Numbered from the stretch's first letter, positions 47,701 through 56,024 are shown. The stretch is DNA of 64,000 bases from Blastocatellia bacterium AA13 (GCA_003222245.1 QHVH01000005.1:62001-126000); one strand, 5' to 3'. Numbers and translations are program-made. Notes: a model not told the origin generated them from the sequence alone.

Positions 47701-48365
47701 AGCGTGAAAGACACATCACCGCCTCTCTCGAACGCGAGGGCCGCTTCCGCGTATCGTCCACTCTCCCGCCAGTCGGCTGCCGCCTTCAGATAGCGCGCGA
47801 GAGCCTCTCTCAAGCCCTCTTTCTCCCAGCGGGCGGCAAGCGTTTCACCGAGCGCGAAGCTTCGAACAGCATCATCCAGGCGCCTGTCGACCGCCGACGC
47901 CATCCTTACGTCAGTTACTTCCAGTGAATACTCTCTCGGCTCGGCGTTCTCCTCCAGCGATTGCACATCGATAACGTAATCTCCCGATTCCTCCGCTATA
48001 AAAGAAGGAGGCAGCGCTCCGTAGCGACGGCTGATGAACTCCGACCATATCTTGCTGGAAGAAGTGTGAACGGTCACGGTGAGATTCAAATCTTGTTTCT
48101 TAATCCGAAGGGCTACGAAGGTTCCGCTTTGAACCGCTATCCGATATCGATCCGATGCGCCGCCCGCAATCGATGATTTGACTTCACGGCCCGGCCCGAG
48201 ATCAGAGGCTTCTTTACCTGGCGCCGCATTAGTTTCAGCACCGCCGACGGCTTCTACTATCGCCGGCCCCGAGAAGAGGCGGGCGGCAATCGGCGCGGTT
48301 AGACTTGCAAAGGCGATGATCCAAAAAGTAGTCGTCAAGAGGGGTTGCTTCGACAGTTTAATCAT
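44787..48365 (-). CDS. Membrane-anchored TPR-CHAT protease
   Basis: About 1192 residues from ATG 48365; a TTG at 48395 opens the frame but has no better ribosome binding site, and ATG 48365 starts an N-terminal signal or anchor segment (about 12-35). A beta domain (about 60-160) may be a PPC-type prepeptidase. At least eight TPRs fill about 190-600. The CHAT protease (about 800-1140) has His1018 (H-F-A-T-H-G) and Cys1067 (L-S-A-C-R-T-A), numbered from the TTG. A C-terminal membrane helix (L-C-A-I-M-F-F-I) and basic tail anchor it. The two hydrophobic ends suggest the TPR/CHAT part lies outside the cytoplasm, although both termini could instead be anchors of a cytoplasmic body. Confidence 0.83.
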   Translation of the reverse strand: MIKLSKQPLLTTTFWIIAFASLTAPIAARLFSGPAIVEAVGGAETNAAPGKEASDLGPGREVKSSIAGGASDRYRIAVQSGTFVALRIKKQDLNLTVTVHTSSSKIWSEFISRRYGALPPSFIAEESGDYVIDVQSLEENAEPREYSLEVTDVRMASAVDRRLDDAVRSFALGETLAARWEKEGLREALARYLKAAADWRESGRYAEAALAFERGGDVSFTLSDYPAASRAYDEARMAAIRCGDTARTAAALNGIGYVLIYEGENRKALPYFERALKLAAKHQKTLPVEGKRLTAQALNNIGEVYYSLSDPGKTLEKFNSALALWKETGDRQGQALTELNLGFLHSDLGNMKDSLSHFANAIQLFRDVRCRWGEAQVIAAIGQVNSLRGRKQQALDSYNRAVEMSRAVGDRRGEAAALNSLGDVYEALNDPASALQNYDLALKRYREIGDRDYEALSLFYLGRAHRRKDDTVIAADYFKQSLEISRRVGDRRIEIYTLKELAAMYFDLHKGREALRTYGKLLTRYKVIRDKRGQAYSLLEIGKVKEDLKNTDEAVGYFRIALSLSESAEDIAGQTSILYSIAHAEQGRQSFDKARAAIEKSLRLIESTRREVLSKDRRADYFASVYKHYSLYVDLLMQMNQQRPSRELIAAAVEASEKARGRALLDVLMEAQQIEDEHYVDEALNQGGESRTIGGSEREKTGATDGEPYTAPMEDRATAMEPPGRGSLSTAQSQPLTLDAIQGELKDDTLLLQFFLGKDRSYVWAVTRTTATGHELPSRERIEEEARKYYSLLTAREPIPGETASQSRHRVEEADGLLSRQAALLSQMLLGPVTAELDRRRLLIAPDGVLYFVPFDTLPKPEDARDSGAHQRLAPLLFNHEIVVEPSMSILAAIRRERGTKASAPKTVAILADPVFDPNDRRVFSHVEAADNSSDSSEQAKASHQTRGPAQSANQALPRLRSSGLEAKYIAEMAGQGEFLVASGFDANLKVATGNNLALYRIVHFATHGTINTENPALSGIVLSLIDEKGDEQKGFLGLYDIYNLHLNADLAVLSACRTALGKEVKGEGLIGLTRGFMYAGSRSVLASLWQVDDEATAELMKQFYNELLRNRESPAAALKLAKEAIMKHHNWNSPYYWSGFVLQGEYDCTIGANGKASMPGGQYGPIAVAGAIVLCAIMFFITRLKRTKRLI

Positions 48366-49072
48366 CGGTCTCGGAAGACGGCGGCGGTCAACCAATCTCT
48401 AATCTGGGCGATGGGTGCAGCTTAAAACCCGGACGGTTATGAGGCTCTTCCCTGATCTCTCACTGACCTCTCTAATCTGCGTCTTGTTCTCGCAATTCGG
48501 TCAGCGCTTGAGAGTCTACACCGTAGTCGCCGTTCACGCACGACACGGGACATCATTATTCGAGGACCTCACCGCAGAGCCGTGACTCGAGTCGGCTGTT
48601 TTCGACTACGGTTCCAGCCAACTCTCAAAGAGTCATCGTCACTCTCAAAGAGTCAACTCTCAGGTTCAGGTTCAGAGCCTCATCGTTGGGGTTCAAGCTT
48701 CAACTCGCTATGGTTTGAGGTTAAGTTCATCTCACCGGGTCGGTGGGTTGGCGAATGGAAGTTCCGTTGTCGACAAGTAACGCGGGTTCACGCTTAGAAA
48801 GGTCGTTTGGCAAGGACTCGTTAAGTAAAGGCGGCCGGCGAATTCAAAAGTTCTACCCCCAAGTCAAAGATGTTTTGCTCGGAGAGTGAGATCAAATCCT
48901 ATTACCAGTCGCCGATCGCAAAGAGTAAGCCGCTGCTCGATTGCAGTGCCGCATTCGCGGCTAGTCTGATGAACGATTCGTCCCGATCAGGTGCGCTTGT
49001 CGCAGCCTGTAGCGACGCGTCGCGCATCAGACCCGCCGTGATCTAGATCTAGAGAGAGAGGCGCCACACGAA
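48366..49072. other. Regulatory intergenic region of the CHAT-sigma operon
   Basis: No gene recognised over about 700 nt. It holds two copies of a 13-bp inverted repeat (48621-48653), a short AGGTTC direct repeat (48662-48673) and probably the promoter of the CHAT-TPR gene. No clear ECF -35/-10 pair was found. Confidence 0.5.
48621..48653. promoter_or_regulatory. Two tandem inverted repeats, 20 bp apart
   Basis: ACTCTCAAAGAGT is an ACTCT/AGAGT inverted repeat with a CAA centre; identical copies start at 48621 and 48641, so the spacing is 20 bp or about two helical turns. A third half-site (AACTCTC) follows at 48655. This suits cooperative binding of a dimeric regulator upstream of the CHAT-TPR-sigma operon. 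Confidence 0.5.
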
Positions 49073-49858
49073 TCAGGGTACATAAGAGAGCGGGAGACGG
49101 AATATTAAGTACTCACCATGGTCGCAACCCGGCGCGAAAGGAGATTGCACTCCCGCGCATGCCGGCTTACTGCTCTGGAACCACATCCATCGCGCATTAG
49201 GATCAACGACACTTACAGGAGGCGCCAGCGCGCCTGCACCGGCCACGTTGTTGCCTGACACGTTGGTCGCGCCATTGACTGGTGTTTGCCACAGGTTGTT
49301 GTCGCAGGCAAACCCAATTTGCTGGTTGAGAATCTTCTGAAACTTCTTCGTTGGGTGAATTGTATTGCCGCTACCCGCGGGGGGACTGCCCGGAAAGGCA
49401 ATGCCTGTCGAAAAGACTTGCCAGCGTGAGTCTCCGCCGAGAATCTTGCTCGGGGGGATGGCAGTCATAGGTCCAGGTCCAAGACTAGCGAGCAAGCCCT
49501 GGGCAACTCCTGAATCACTCCAGGCTACGACGTAGAGAAAGCTGTCCCCCGTTATCCCGGATATGGTGTACGCTTGGCCGTGTCTAATGCACTCGTTCAA
49601 ATCGCAAGAGTTGTTGCCGACCAGCGCGTTGGCGCTGCAGCAACTTCCCAGGTAAACCGCAAAGTTGTTATCGCATGCAATGCCCAGGTTTATGGTCGCG
49701 CTCGCCTGCGGCGATTCCTGAGTTGCGGTACACGGAATCCGGCCAGCCGCTGCATTTCGTTTCGCCAGTGGCTGCGCCGACAGAGCAGGCGCCAACGCGA
49801 CACTCATGACCAGGAACAAGAGCATCAGGGACTTGAATATGGTAGGACGATTCTTCAT
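49073..49858 (-). CDS. Small secreted protein of unknown function
   Basis: A 261-residue protein. Residues 1-29 are a signal peptide ending A-L-S-A-Q. The mature part is beta-rich with six or more Cys, including C-C and C-D-L-N-E-C, and two C-D-N-N motifs (I-A-C-D-N-N-F; F-A-C-D-N-N-L-W) that may be loops of repeated jelly-roll-like strands. A strong AAAGGAG precedes the ATG. I do not recognise the family. Lying between the caspase and the CHAT-TPR gene on the same strand, it may be an extracellular partner or substrate. Confidence 0.7.
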   Translation of the reverse strand: MKNRPTIFKSLMLLFLVMSVALAPALSAQPLAKRNAAAGRIPCTATQESPQASATINLGIACDNNFAVYLGSCCSANALVGNNSCDLNECIRHGQAYTISGITGDSFLYVVAWSDSGVAQGLLASLGPGPMTAIPPSKILGGDSRWQVFSTGIAFPGSPPAGSGNTIHPTKKFQKILNQQIGFACDNNLWQTPVNGATNVSGNNVAGAGALAPPVSVVDPNARWMWFQSSKPACAGVQSPFAPGCDHGEYLIFRLPLSYVP

Positions 49859-50141
49859 AACGATTCTCCTTTATTCTTCAGCAATGTTTTACGGGTTGCT
49901 TCCGTGCGTGATTAACTTCGTCACTCAACCCGGTAGATAACGAAGCGTCGTTAGCTTGTGCGTTCTTCCTGACGCCTCCGTATCCGTGGAGACGTTGATG
50001 GCTTTGTGGTTCTTGTTCGGAGCAGAGATGCGCGTAAGCGTAAGTTTCTCGAACAGCTTCCGCGAATGAAGTGGTGTTCGCCGCCTCGAGAGTAAACCGT
50101 TTCGCGAGGCGGCGATGGTTCACTATCTTGATCTGAGCGAA

Positions 50142-50270
50142 TCAGTCGTTCTTCGAATTGTCATTCTGCTCTTCTTCCTTTTTAGCCGGTCTCTCCTCGG
50201 CGGTCTTCGCAACAACATCTCCGCCGCCCCTTGTCCCGAGCGGCTGGTTTTCTTCGCGTTTGCTTTCCAT
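50142..50270 (-). CDS. 42-residue charged small protein
   Basis: A short ORF with an excellent AAAAGGAG ribosome binding site 8 nt before its ATG. The product is 42 residues, highly charged (E/K/R/D/N) with a central G-G-G; no hydrophobic segment. It is probably disordered. It lies between the caspase-like gene and the secreted protein, same strand. The name and function are unknown. Ribosome binding site quality and composition support it; homology cannot be tested here. Confidence 0.5.
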   Translation of the reverse strand: MESKREENQPLGTRGGGDVVAKTAEERPAKKEEEQNDNSKND

Positions 50271-50517
50271 ATCGTAATCTCCTTTTGAATCGATTCTGAC
50301 TTGAGGCGCCCGCAAACTCGTGTGAGTGACGAATAGATTGGGCTCGAGCCTCCATTCTCTATGATCCTAATCGAGAGGGCGTTACGTGTTTTGGTTTCAG
50401 GAACGATTCGGAATCTTTGATTCTGAAGTTTCGTGGTATCACGCGGCGAAATCGTAGCCGGTCTGACATGGCGACCGCGTTCGCGGGAGGGCGCTCAGCC
50501 GATTTGCTTACGCGCGG

Positions 50518-52593
50518 CTACGAAGCCCGCTCGCCTTCAAGGGGCCGCACCGTCGTCACGAGGATTGAACTCGCGCGCCAATCCGCTAAGGTTTCACCAG
50601 GATCGGCGGTCAATTCACGCGTAATGATCCGATTCATTAAACAATTTAGAGCGCTCCCAGAAGAATCAATTTTCAGCGTCTGCCTCAACACCGGAGTGTC
50701 CAATCGTCCTTGCCTCAACAGCCTTGGATCGAATTCTTCCGTGCTTATCAAGAGCTTGATGAAGTCTCTAGCCTGGTTAATACCCAGCTTCCATAACTCA
50801 TCTGGAATTCGCCCGTACATCGGTTCGCTCCATGCTTCCTGTCCCGGTTCTATCCAGAGACCACCGGCGGGGAAGAATCCAGTCTCGATGGCGAATCGCT
50901 CCGATAGCGAAAGCAGAGCACAATACAATCGTTTGCCGCTTCGGTTAGAAAGGCAAAGATCAAGGCGCGGCGGAACCCATTTGCCATCCTTCCATTTGTA
51001 TTCCAACCGCAGCTCCGACCCCAGGATCTGTTCGTCTCCCGAAAAGGCGCGGAGTCCGATAGAGGCCGCGGGAATTCCAGTGCCCGGATTCAAGAGATCG
51101 TTGACCGCCTTCCATCGGGCGATGTGATCGAGGCGTCTTACCGCTAGCGATGCGTTTGCGGCTGTGTATCCCGAGAGCGGGGCAGCGAGCGACTTTGTTT
51201 CCGCGACGTGAGTGATGACATACAGACCATTTCTCGCCGACAACCGCAGCTTGGCGTCTTCCGTTGCCTCTCTTATGTACAGCGAAGGCCCCCCTGAGAA
51301 ATCGCTTGACTCAATGGCGTCGCGAACAAGCCGCAAGGCCTCGCGGTCTCCTTCCAGTCTGATCTCCGTGGGCGCGATCGGAAGCGAGATCAGCGAGGCG
51401 TTGAAAAGGGCCGCGGCTCCGCTGCCGGCGCCGCTTATTCTCACCCTGCTCAGGTGCGGCTGGACCTCAATCACGTCGGCCGCGCCGATCGAGTTCGATC
51501 GCCTCCGCATGGCCTCCGCCGAAGTTCCGTGAGGAAATAGCGCGAACCGGATAGGTCCCGCCGTGGTTGGGGGTATTCCGTGCACCGCCCCGGCATCAAC
51601 GATCCACTCGAGGCTCCCGTCATAGCTCACGGTGAAATGGCCTCGTGTTTCCGTGATGGCCCCTCCCAGAAAAATCCGATCAATCTCCCTTACATCGACC
51701 ACCTCGAGCTGAGGAGTTTGTTCCGTCACGTTCCCGCAGAGTAAGGCGGTGACGGATTTCATCAGGTCCCCATAGCTGAGGGCGCCTCCAGAACTCTGAA
51801 GGCTCTGTAAGAGAAAATGTGAGAAGGCGCCGTGCGGACCTTCGGCGGTCATATATTCCTTTGCGTACTGATTGTCTCGGCAGGCCGCAAGCAGTATGTG
51901 ATTCGCCCGCGCCGCCGTCATCCATCCGCCGCGGCCGGTGAAACCAGTTCTGATACGAGGCACGGTCCTGAAATCATCCGGTCTGACAATATACTCGTTG
52001 AGGAGTCGACGACGTTCGGCTTCCGGCGCTTGACGAACAAGCGCCACGCCGCGATCCCGCGTCCCAGATCCGGAATGGCAGCAATCGAGGATAATAATGA
52101 TGTGCGGAGAATTCACCGCGATTTCGGCGATGAGCTTGGCGAGCTCCTTGTCCGCAAGGTCGCACCCATCGGGCCGGCTGTCATAACATACAAGAGTTTC
52201 GTTCTTGTGATCCGGCTCAATGTGCCAAAATTCCTCCGGGCAGGGCTCCTTCGATCCGTGGCCGGAAAAATAGAACACTACGATGTCGTTTTCGCCTGCG
52301 CCGCCGAGGTGCGAACGGAAGACATCGATCACGGTTTGATATGTGGCTTCATCGTCCAGGAGAACGCGTTCTTGCAGATTGAACTCATCCGGGTCCAGCC
52401 TCCCCTTCAGATATTCCTGGAACAACCGTATGTCGTTTCCACAGCCCTCCAGCGGACGCAGCGGCGGCCGGTAGTTATCGATTCCCACAAGTAGAGCATG
52501 CAGATTACGCTTCACTCCTTTACGCCCCCGCGGCTCCTTACCAGGCGAAGCCGAGAACTTCCTTTTCAACCAAAGCCAGACTAATGAGAACAA
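50518..52593 (-). CDS. Caspase-like (C14) protease
   Basis: A 691-residue protein. A short hydrophobic N-terminus precedes the p20-like caspase domain (about 29-320): His112 in Y-F-S-G-H-G and Cys172 in L-D-C-C-H-S-G, with H-A-L-L-V-G-I-D-N-Y at the start. The C-terminal 350 residues are beta-rich and resemble DUF4384-type surface-layer or substrate-recognition modules. The open frame begins with a TTG at 52593 that has no ribosome binding site. The strong AGGAGG lies upstream of an ATG (52618) in another frame; a one-base indel in the GCGAAAAGCG tract would join the two and give a continuous N-terminal membrane segment. Confidence 0.82.
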   Translation of the reverse strand: MFSLVWLWLKRKFSASPGKEPRGRKGVKRNLHALLVGIDNYRPPLRPLEGCGNDIRLFQEYLKGRLDPDEFNLQERVLLDDEATYQTVIDVFRSHLGGAGENDIVVFYFSGHGSKEPCPEEFWHIEPDHKNETLVCYDSRPDGCDLADKELAKLIAEIAVNSPHIIIILDCCHSGSGTRDRGVALVRQAPEAERRRLLNEYIVRPDDFRTVPRIRTGFTGRGGWMTAARANHILLAACRDNQYAKEYMTAEGPHGAFSHFLLQSLQSSGGALSYGDLMKSVTALLCGNVTEQTPQLEVVDVREIDRIFLGGAITETRGHFTVSYDGSLEWIVDAGAVHGIPPTTAGPIRFALFPHGTSAEAMRRRSNSIGAADVIEVQPHLSRVRISGAGSGAAALFNASLISLPIAPTEIRLEGDREALRLVRDAIESSDFSGGPSLYIREATEDAKLRLSARNGLYVITHVAETKSLAAPLSGYTAANASLAVRRLDHIARWKAVNDLLNPGTGIPAASIGLRAFSGDEQILGSELRLEYKWKDGKWVPPRLDLCLSNRSGKRLYCALLSLSERFAIETGFFPAGGLWIEPGQEAWSEPMYGRIPDELWKLGINQARDFIKLLISTEEFDPRLLRQGRLDTPVLRQTLKIDSSGSALNCLMNRIITRELTADPGETLADWRASSILVTTVRPLEGERAS

Positions 52594-52618
52594 TTGTGTG
52601 AATGACGCTTTTCGCCAT
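52538..52618 (-). CDS. Overlapping leader ORF upstream of the caspase gene
   Basis: A 26-codon ORF (M-A-K-S-V-I-H-T...G-F-A-W) with the strong AGGAGG. It overlaps the first 19 codons of the caspase frame, which lies one base out of phase. It may be a coupling leader peptide or the true protein start displaced by an indel. Not confident as a separate gene. Confidence 0.35.
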   Translation of the reverse strand: MAKSVIHTIVLISLALVEKEVLGFAW

Positions 52619-52866
52619 CAACACGCCTCCTGTTCCTCGATATTGTCGAGCGGGAATTCAGAGCTTTCATTTGTCTATGCTCAGACCCCTTCTCTTGTTA
52701 CAGGGTAAGAGGCCCCTTAGACGATATCAGATGCAAGAATCTGCATCTCTCTTCATATAACGAATCTCGAGAACTCGATAGCAATCCAGTTCTTCCAGTC
52801 TCGCAAGCTACTCTCTTCCAGCCGTTCAAACCGGTGAGCGCCCGAGAACAGAATGGAGTGCACAGA

Positions 52867-54801
52867 ATGAAATCTATTTCACTATTCGTGTCCACGATCA
52901 TGCTTACCGTCTTCGCGCTTGCGGCCTGCACCGGAGACATAGTCGGAAAAATCAATCCAAACCTAACCCCAATTCCTTCCTCTCACAGGAAAACGATGCG
53001 CGCGTTCGGCTCGGAAACAGAGCTGAGAGCCTACCTTCGCCGGCTCGCCGAAAAGGAAAAGCGCGAACTGCGCCGCGGCGACGGAACGCCTTCTCAAGCG
53101 ACCGTCGGCGGTGAAGCGGAAAGCAAAGCGACTCCCGCGGCAAGGGCGTCCACCGACAAGGACGAGTCAGTCACCAATACACAACACGCGGGCGTTGACG
53201 AAGGAGGGATTGTCAAACTCCACGGAAATCACCTGGTGATCCTGCGCCGAGGCCGCCTGTTTACGGTAGCAATCGGCGACGCGGCGCTCCGGCCTGTGTC
53301 GGCCGTCGATGCGTTCGGTCCAGACATTGACCCGCGGAATACCTGGTATGACGAGATGCTCGTTTCCGATGACACGATCGCGGTAATCGGATACAGCTAC
53401 GAACGGGGCGGCGCCGAGGTCGGCTTGTTCAGAATCGATCGCGAAGGCCGTCTGACCTATCGGTCTACGCATCATCTCCGCTCGAATGATTATTACTCTT
53501 CGCGCAACTACGCCAGCCGGCTGATCGGCGACAAGCTGATTTTTTATACGCCGTTGTATCTGAATCCCAACGACAGCGATCCGCTTCGGAACTTTCCCGC
53601 GGTTCGGAAATGGCACAAAGGAGCAAACACGGATGAGTTTCGCCGAATCATCGCCGCCACAAACGTCTACCGGCCTGAACGGCCGATTCATTCACCATAC
53701 GGTCTGGCTCTACACACAGTCACCGTCTGCGATCTTTCGAACGGCGGGTTCGCCTGCGAAGCGACCGGCGTTGTTGGGCCCTGGGGCCGCGTGTTCTATG
53801 TCTCGCCCACAGCCGTTTACGTCTGGGTCAGCGAGTCGGTGCGTCGAGGCGACAAGAACGCAAGCGAGTCAATGGTCTATCGCATGCCGCTTGACGGCTC
53901 GGCGCCCAGCGCGCTTGGAGTGTCCGGCAGCCCGGTAGATCAATTCTCATTCCTTGAAGGCGACGACGGGAACATGAACGTCCTGGTGCGGTCGGACGCG
54001 GTAGGCGATGCGATGTGGGGTCCAGAGACGGCACAGGGAGACGTGGCGTTGATGCGCGTTTCGATCGAACGCTTTTCGGACGGCAGCGATGCAGCCCCGC
54101 CCTCCAGCTACCAAAAGCTGCCGAAACCGGAAGGCTACACTTTTCAAAATAGATTCGTCGGTGACTATTTACTATACGGCACGGGCTCCGGCTGGGGTTA
54201 CGCGCAGAAGACAAATCACCCGCGTGTGTATGCGGTGGGCCTCAAAGATGGAGAGCCGCATGAGCTGTCGCTCGCTCATGGAGTGGACCGCATCGAAGCG
54301 CTCGGTCGCGACGCGGTAGTAGTAGGTACGGACGGGCGCGATTTGCACTTCACCGCTATACGGCTCGGCGAATCGCCTGAGGTCAGGGATTCATACACTC
54401 GCAAGGACGCGTCTCAGGGAGAGCTTCGCAGTCACGGCTTCTTCTACAAGGCTGACGGCGAGGACTCGGGCGTGCTGGGATTGCCGATCAGCGCGGCCGG
54501 ACGGCCCGGCTATCGTCACCTGATTGACGGCTCCGCGTCGATCCTCTTCCTTCGCAACTCATCTCTGCGCTTTCGCGAAGCCGGCGAACTCAGCGCCCGT
54601 CCCCAGACCGCGGCTGATGACGGCTGTCGCGCTTCGTGCGTGGATTGGTACGGCAATGCGCGGCCTCTCTTCATTCGAGGCCGCGTGTTTGCGCTGCTCG
54701 GCTATGAGATCGTGGAAGGGAGCTTCGACCGAGACCGAATTCACGAATTGCGCCGGGTTAACTACGCACCCGGACGCAGAGGCAATGATCGTCAGGGTTA
54801 A
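52867..54801 (+). CDS. Beta-propeller lipoprotein
   Basis: About 644 residues from ATG 52867 (GGAG at about 8 nt). L-A-A-C near residue 22 is a lipobox. After a charged linker, T-N-T-Q-H-A-G-V-D-E-G-G-I-V-K (about 117-131) begins the Beta_propel family domain, seen in secreted proteins often called beta-propeller domains of methanol dehydrogenase type or secreted protease-associated. It has several W/Y-rich blades to about 600. Function unknown. It is divergent from the caspase gene and ends in a strong terminator. Confidence 0.8.
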   Translation: MKSISLFVSTIMLTVFALAACTGDIVGKINPNLTPIPSSHRKTMRAFGSETELRAYLRRLAEKEKRELRRGDGTPSQATVGGEAESKATPAARASTDKDESVTNTQHAGVDEGGIVKLHGNHLVILRRGRLFTVAIGDAALRPVSAVDAFGPDIDPRNTWYDEMLVSDDTIAVIGYSYERGGAEVGLFRIDREGRLTYRSTHHLRSNDYYSSRNYASRLIGDKLIFYTPLYLNPNDSDPLRNFPAVRKWHKGANTDEFRRIIAATNVYRPERPIHSPYGLALHTVTVCDLSNGGFACEATGVVGPWGRVFYVSPTAVYVWVSESVRRGDKNASESMVYRMPLDGSAPSALGVSGSPVDQFSFLEGDDGNMNVLVRSDAVGDAMWGPETAQGDVALMRVSIERFSDGSDAAPPSSYQKLPKPEGYTFQNRFVGDYLLYGTGSGWGYAQKTNHPRVYAVGLKDGEPHELSLAHGVDRIEALGRDAVVVGTDGRDLHFTAIRLGESPEVRDSYTRKDASQGELRSHGFFYKADGEDSGVLGLPISAAGRPGYRHLIDGSASILFLRNSSLRFREAGELSARPQTAADDGCRASCVDWYGNARPLFIRGRVFALLGYEIVEGSFDRDRIHELRRVNYAPGRRGNDRQG

Positions 54802-54834
54802 AGGTGACGTACCTCAGAATCCAGCTACGGTGTC

Positions 54835-54868
54835 GCGGGCCTGTCCTATATATGCAGGCCCGCTTTTT
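54835..54868 (+). terminator. Strong intrinsic terminator
   Basis: GCGGGCCTG and CAGGCCCGC form a perfect 9-bp stem around an 11-nt loop, followed by TTTTT. It ends the beta-propeller lipoprotein gene. Confidence 0.9.
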
Positions 54869-54885
54869 GTCTGCACCAGCATTGA

Positions 54886-55310
54886 GGGGCTTCTAGGTTC
54901 GGCAAGATCAAGTCAACGCCCGGCAGAGTTGAGCCATGCACTGGCAAGATCGGCTCGCACGCCGCTCAGGTTGCGACAACGCTCTGTAGAATTGAGTCAT
55001 TTGAATGCAAGAGCGACTCCCGCGCCAGCAAGACTGAGTCCCTTGCCCGCAAGATTGAGACGATGCGTTTTTGAATCGAGAGAACGGCCGGTCAGATCGA
55101 GTCTTTTGTCCGCAAGATCGACTCCCGCATCCGCCGACTCGAGACAATCGGCGATCCGGTCGACTCACGCGCCGGCAAGATCAACTCATTTTCGAAGCGA
55201 ATCGAAACCCTCCGCCCAGCGAATGGCTGCGTGCGCGATCAGATCACTCCGTGCGCGGATCGGATCGACTCTAGCGTCAATCGGATCGACTCCAGCGTCT
55301 CGAGAAACCC
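54886..55310 (+). pseudogene. Decayed heptad-repeat (coiled-coil) gene
   Basis: About 19 imperfect units of roughly 21 nt follow one another. In one plus frame they read as heptads such as G-K-I-G-S-H-A, C-R-I-E-S-F-E, R-K-I-D-S-R-I, G-K-I-N-S-F-S, D-R-I-D-S-S-V. The frame holds an in-frame TGA at 55072 and no credible start after the TGA at 54883; it runs into the repeat cluster. It looks like the remnant of a coiled-coil protein gene, or a 21-nt minisatellite. Confidence 0.55.
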
Positions 55311-55975
55311 CAACGGGGTTTCAACCGTCAGCCCAGGGTTGGCGAAGCCTACCCTGGGAATACAGCGCGTTCTGCCTCCAACCCCAACGGGGTTGCATCG
55401 TTCAGCCCAGGGTTGCCGAGTACGGCTACCCTCTGGAGTTTGGCCATTCGAAGAACGAACAGTGAAAGCCCCGAAGGGGCACGAGTAAATAGCCGGGGGC
55501 CAGCGCAGCGCAGCCCTCGGTACGATCGCCGAAAGAAGTTCGCGCCCTGAAGGGGCGCCAGCCCAGGGTTGCCGCCGCGTCCTTTCCACCCCCAAAGGCG
55601 GTTGTGGACAGCATCGCGTAAACACAATGCATCGCGAGAGAGCAACAGACCTATGATACCGCGCAAATGGCAGGCGCATTCATTGTAATGTATTACCCGC
55701 ACTGTCTGACCGCCATGCCTTCCTCTTTCTTATCGTCATTAATCCATGCAGGCCGCAACCCCGTTGGGGTTGGGATCGATTGCGTACCCTTTCCCAAGGT
55801 AGGCGAGTTACGCCAACCTTGGGCTTCGCATCCACAACCCCTTTGGGGTTGACGCCCTCTGAATTGATAGACATCTGCTAATGGAGTCGCGCGCATTTGT
55901 GAGAATTCGAGCTCTTCCCAAGCTAGCGAGTACGCCAACCTTGGCTGACTTTCACAACCCCTTGGGGTTGACTAT
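55305..55975. repeat. Cluster of palindromic NPxGV-type repeats
   Basis: Copies of AACCCC-AACG-GGGTT or its relatives recur at about 55308, 55378, 55758, 55845 and 55955, each linked to a CCAGGGTTGG or CCAACCTTGGG unit about 25-35 nt away. More divergent GC-rich palindromes lie near 55465, 55540 and 55590. In translation they give N-P-N-G-V and A-K-P-x-L-G. They are intergenic, REP-like elements; the many short frames here are not genes. Confidence 0.7.
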
Positions 55976-56024
55976 GCCCGCGGATGACTCGAATTTATAA
56001 ACGAGGTTTTGTCGCCTTGGAGAT

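Noticed and set aside
49878-50123. 81-codon minus-strand frame between the caspase and secreted protein genes
   Set aside because: GTG start without a Shine-Dalgarno; runs into the upstream region of the secreted protein; composition not protein-like.
55239-55938. Several 60-146 codon frames in the repeat cluster
   Set aside because: They are translations of palindromic repeats and the decayed 21-nt repeats on both strands.
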